A stretch of DNA of 64,000 nucleotides, taken from positions 26,918-90,917 of the forward strand of contig NZ_LZTB01000095.1 in assembly GCF_001665685.1 (NCBI RefSeq), in the 5' to 3' direction. The DNA comes from Mycobacterium sp. 852013-50091_SCH5140682. Lineage in GTDB: Bacteria; Actinomycetota; Actinomycetes; Mycobacteriales; Mycobacteriaceae. Shown here piece by piece: positions 62,296-64,000 of the stretch (positions are counted from its first letter, which is position 1; every line of letters begins with the position of its first letter). Below the pieces are notes generated by a model. It saw only the letters and a list, made by a program, of their open reading frames with translations. It did not search any database and was not told where the DNA came from. A program made the translations under genes and the position numbers.

Positions 62296-63433
62296 TCGCG
62301 ATCCAGCCCAACGTCGCCAACGTCGCGACGATGTAGATCAGGCCCGCCCAGGCCAAATACCACGGCCGGCTGATCTCCCAGATCGTCGGCTGCGCGAAGC
62401 TGAGCAGCCACGGCACGCCGATCAGCGTCAGAACCAACCAGCCCCAACCCAGAACCTGCGCCCCGCGCCGATCCCGTAGCGAACCGTGCAACAGCCACAT
62501 GATCAGCGGAAGCAGCCAAACCCAGTGGTGCGTCCACGAGATCGGGGACACCAGCAGGCCGAACAGGCTGACGATGATGATGGCGCCGAGCCGGTCACCG
62601 TCGCTGCCGCCGACGGCCCGCCACGCGAGCAACGCCAGCACGGCCGTCACCGCGATGCCGATGAGCACCACCGGGCCGTAGCCCGCGTCATGGCCCAGGA
62701 TGCGCGATATCCCACCGCGCCAGGATTGGTTGAACACCGTTCCGATCGGTCCGACCCGGCGGGCGTCGCCGAGCAGATCCGTGAAGTAGTACCTCGCCTG
62801 ATCACCGACGACCACCAACGACAACAACACCGTGCCGAAGAACACGACCGCCGAGAACGCCACGGTGGCCCAGCGTCTCGCGCCGACGAAGTACAAGCCC
62901 GAGACAGCCGGGATCAGCTTGACCCCGGCAGCCAAGCCGACCAGCAGACCCGACACCCACCATCGGTTGGAGTACACCGCGTAGATCACCGCGAGCGTGA
63001 GGATGACGTTGATCTGCCCGTAGTCGAAGGTGCCGCGCAGCGGCTCGATCCAGATGCCGACGGCCGTCCACAGCAGGGCGAGCCGCGGGTCGGTGTACCG
63101 ACCCAGCATTCGCTGGCTGATCCGGGCCACCCCGTAGAGCGCGACAATGGTGCCGATCTGCCAGAAAAACGCGACCAGGTCGAACGGCAACAGCTGCAGC
63201 GGATAGAACACCATCGCGGCGAACGGTGGATACGTGAACGGCAGCAGGAAGTCGGGAGTCTTGTCGCCGTACGTGTACTGGTAGAGCGTGCCCGGGTGGT
63301 CGAGCGACGCCGCACCGCCGAGATAGACGTGCAGGTCGACGAGGTTTGTGCCGTTGGGCACCAGGTAGGAGAAGGCCAGGCGGGCCGCGACGCTCAGCGC
63401 GAGCAGTAACCACGCATAGCGGTAGAGCCGCAT
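62240..63433 (-). CDS. pimE: polyprenol-phosphate-mannose alpha-1,2-mannosyltransferase PimE
   Basis: GT-C glycosyltransferase that adds the fifth mannose to Ac1PIM4 on the periplasmic side. 397 residues, about ten membrane helices. The catalytic Asp lies in the first outside loop (NLVDLHVYLGG). Also conserved: FTYPPFAAMVFYPL, GTFDYGQINVI, NQSWRGGISRILGHDAG and SWTHHWVWL. Works in the same pathway as LpqW at 44-46 kb. C-terminus overlaps phhB by 56 bp. Confidence 0.94.
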   Translation of the reverse strand: MRLYRYAWLLLALSVAARLAFSYLVPNGTNLVDLHVYLGGAASLDHPGTLYQYTYGDKTPDFLLPFTYPPFAAMVFYPLQLLPFDLVAFFWQIGTIVALYGVARISQRMLGRYTDPRLALLWTAVGIWIEPLRGTFDYGQINVILTLAVIYAVYSNRWWVSGLLVGLAAGVKLIPAVSGLYFVGARRWATVAFSAVVFFGTVLLSLVVVGDQARYYFTDLLGDARRVGPIGTVFNQSWRGGISRILGHDAGYGPVVLIGIAVTAVLALLAWRAVGGSDGDRLGAIIIVSLFGLLVSPISWTHHWVWLLPLIMWLLHGSLRDRRGAQVLGWGWLVLTLIGVPWLLSFAQPTIWEISRPWYLAWAGLIYIVATLATLGWIATTGPGSGRFRPPSRHPSP

Positions 63434-63710
63434 GCTCGATGCGGCCGGTTCGGTTGTGTCAGGTGTCGTGTCTACCGCCCTGACTCTAGCGTTCGACCCT
63501 CCCGGGGCAGGGCGACGTGACAGCTCGCGGCGGCCCCCACTGTGGCGCTCCCCTCCCGGCGGTGTTTGCCGACCCGCTGTCGCGTCGGCTCTGGTAACCG
63601 ATTCCCGTCACTGCCGTAACGGTTGAATAACCGCCACACGTGTCACTTGAGTAACACCAGTAACTCCGTAGTTTCGGGCAGAGACGTGCAGTCAACCGAT
63701 TGGGAGAACC
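63434..63710. other. intergenic region upstream of the last gene
   Basis: 277 bp without a gene, divergent from pimE. Contains CGGTTGAATAACCG (63620-63633), a short perfect hairpin, and a repeat of GTAAC words (GAGTAACACCAGTAACTCC). The promoter of the exported protein must be within the last 100 bp; GGGAG precedes the ATG by 5 nt. Confidence 0.55.
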
Positions 63711-63960
63711 ATGAAGCTCACCTGGAAAGCACTTTCCACCAGCATGACCGCCGCGGCGGGCGCGGTTCCGGTCGCGCTGGCGCTCAGCGCCACTGCGGCC
63801 GCCGATCCGGCCCCGGCCCCGGCGCCCGCAGTGCCGAACCTGCCGATCGTCAACGAGCTGGCAAGCGTGCCGGCCCTCGCGCCGCAGCTGCTGCAGGGCG
63901 TGACGTCGACACTGACCGGCGGAGCCCCCGCTGCACCCGCGCCGGTCCCCGCCCCTGCAG
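63711..63960 (+). CDS. exported Ala/Pro-rich protein, truncated by contig end
   Basis: 83 genuine codons. Signal peptide MKLTWKALSTSMTAAAGAV... with cleavage near ATAAADP, then a Pro/Ala-rich start (PAPAPAPAVPNLPIV). By position next to pimE it corresponds to the Ala/Pro-rich exported protein Rv1158c. ATG at 63711 with GGGAG upstream. The real sequence ends at 63960; the codons after that come from adapter sequence and should not be translated. Confidence 0.85.
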
Positions 63961-64000
63961 CTGTCTCTTATACACATCTGACGCTGCCGACGATCGCATA
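63961..64000 (+). other. Illumina Nextera adapter contamination
   Basis: CTGTCTCTTATACACATCT at 63961-63979 is the reverse complement of the Tn5 mosaic end used in Nextera libraries, and the next 14 bases (63980-63993) match the Read 1 adapter arm. The final TCGCATA would be the start of an i5 index. This is sequencing library DNA, not genome. Confidence 0.98.

Noticed and set aside
63486..63977. 163-codon minus-strand frame starting MCIRDS
   Set aside because: Its start lies in Nextera adapter sequence; the rest is antisense to the exported-protein gene and its upstream region.

Overview
The window is GC-rich actinobacterial DNA, almost certainly from a rapidly growing Mycobacterium/Mycolicibacterium. 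The evidence is the set of mycobacterial marker genes (mshB for mycothiol, fbiC for F420, pimE for PIM synthesis, lpqW, fdxC, pruABC, narGHJI) in an order that, from memory of the M. tuberculosis map, follows Rv1159 to about Rv1203 in inverted order with accessory blocks inserted. No tRNA, rRNA, CRISPR array or insertion sequence was recognised. The last 40 bases are not mycobacterial: they read as an untrimmed Illumina Nextera adapter, so the right edge is the end of a draft contig.

Layout. 1-3.9 kb: 3'-truncated ABC-F ATPase with a possible uORF/attenuator leader, S4 RNA-binding protein, divergent dapE/dapD. 4-8.7 kb: 33-residue metallothionein-like gene, small exported protein, GH27 alpha-galactosidase lipoprotein, VOC protein, FadD36-type acyl-CoA synthetase, NUDIX hydrolase, exported protein. 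8.7-13 kb: proline catabolism pruA-pruB with divergent regulator pruC. 13-20.5 kb: glutaryl-CoA dehydrogenase, PucR-type regulator, family III CoA-transferase, semialdehyde dehydrogenase and GabT-type aminotransferase. 20.5-26.5 kb: 13E12/HNH protein, an ATP-grasp enzyme with a histone-like Lys/Ala tail, and two divergent SxxK hydrolase paralogues. 26.6-30 kb: copper amine oxidase and aminoaldehyde dehydrogenase. 30-44 kb: aminotransferase (dapC type)-fdxC, padR-fadH, yceI, fbiC, two exported paralogues with basic tails, mshB and a CLC protein. 44-53 kb: lpqW, typA, a small basic Cys-rich protein behind a 4 x 27 bp tandem repeat, then an accessory block (zinc-ribbon membrane protein, PotD-like lipoprotein, amidohydrolase, AraC regulator, PPOX protein). 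53-61.3 kb: narK-narG-narH-narJ-narI operon. 61.6-64 kb: mutT2, phhB, pimE and a truncated exported protein.

How the genes work together. The 8.7-30 kb part is rich in amine and amino-acid catabolism. Amine oxidase plus aminoaldehyde dehydrogenase would turn putrescine or cadaverine into GABA or 5-aminovalerate; GabT plus the semialdehyde dehydrogenase would give succinate or glutarate; the CoA-transferase and glutaryl-CoA dehydrogenase complete a glutarate-to-crotonyl-CoA route. An 11-bp motif (TGTACAAAATG) occurs upstream of both the gabT operon and the pucR regulator, suggesting joint control. The nar operon carries a DosR-box-like sequence upstream of narK.

Between genes there are several 55-85 bp imperfect palindromes with related ends (3.9, 4.6, 30.0, 35.3, 35.4 and 46.2 kb), a candidate small repeat family, and several slippage-type tandem duplications at gene ends. 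Many genes look leaderless (a TANNNT box 6-8 nt before the start codon).
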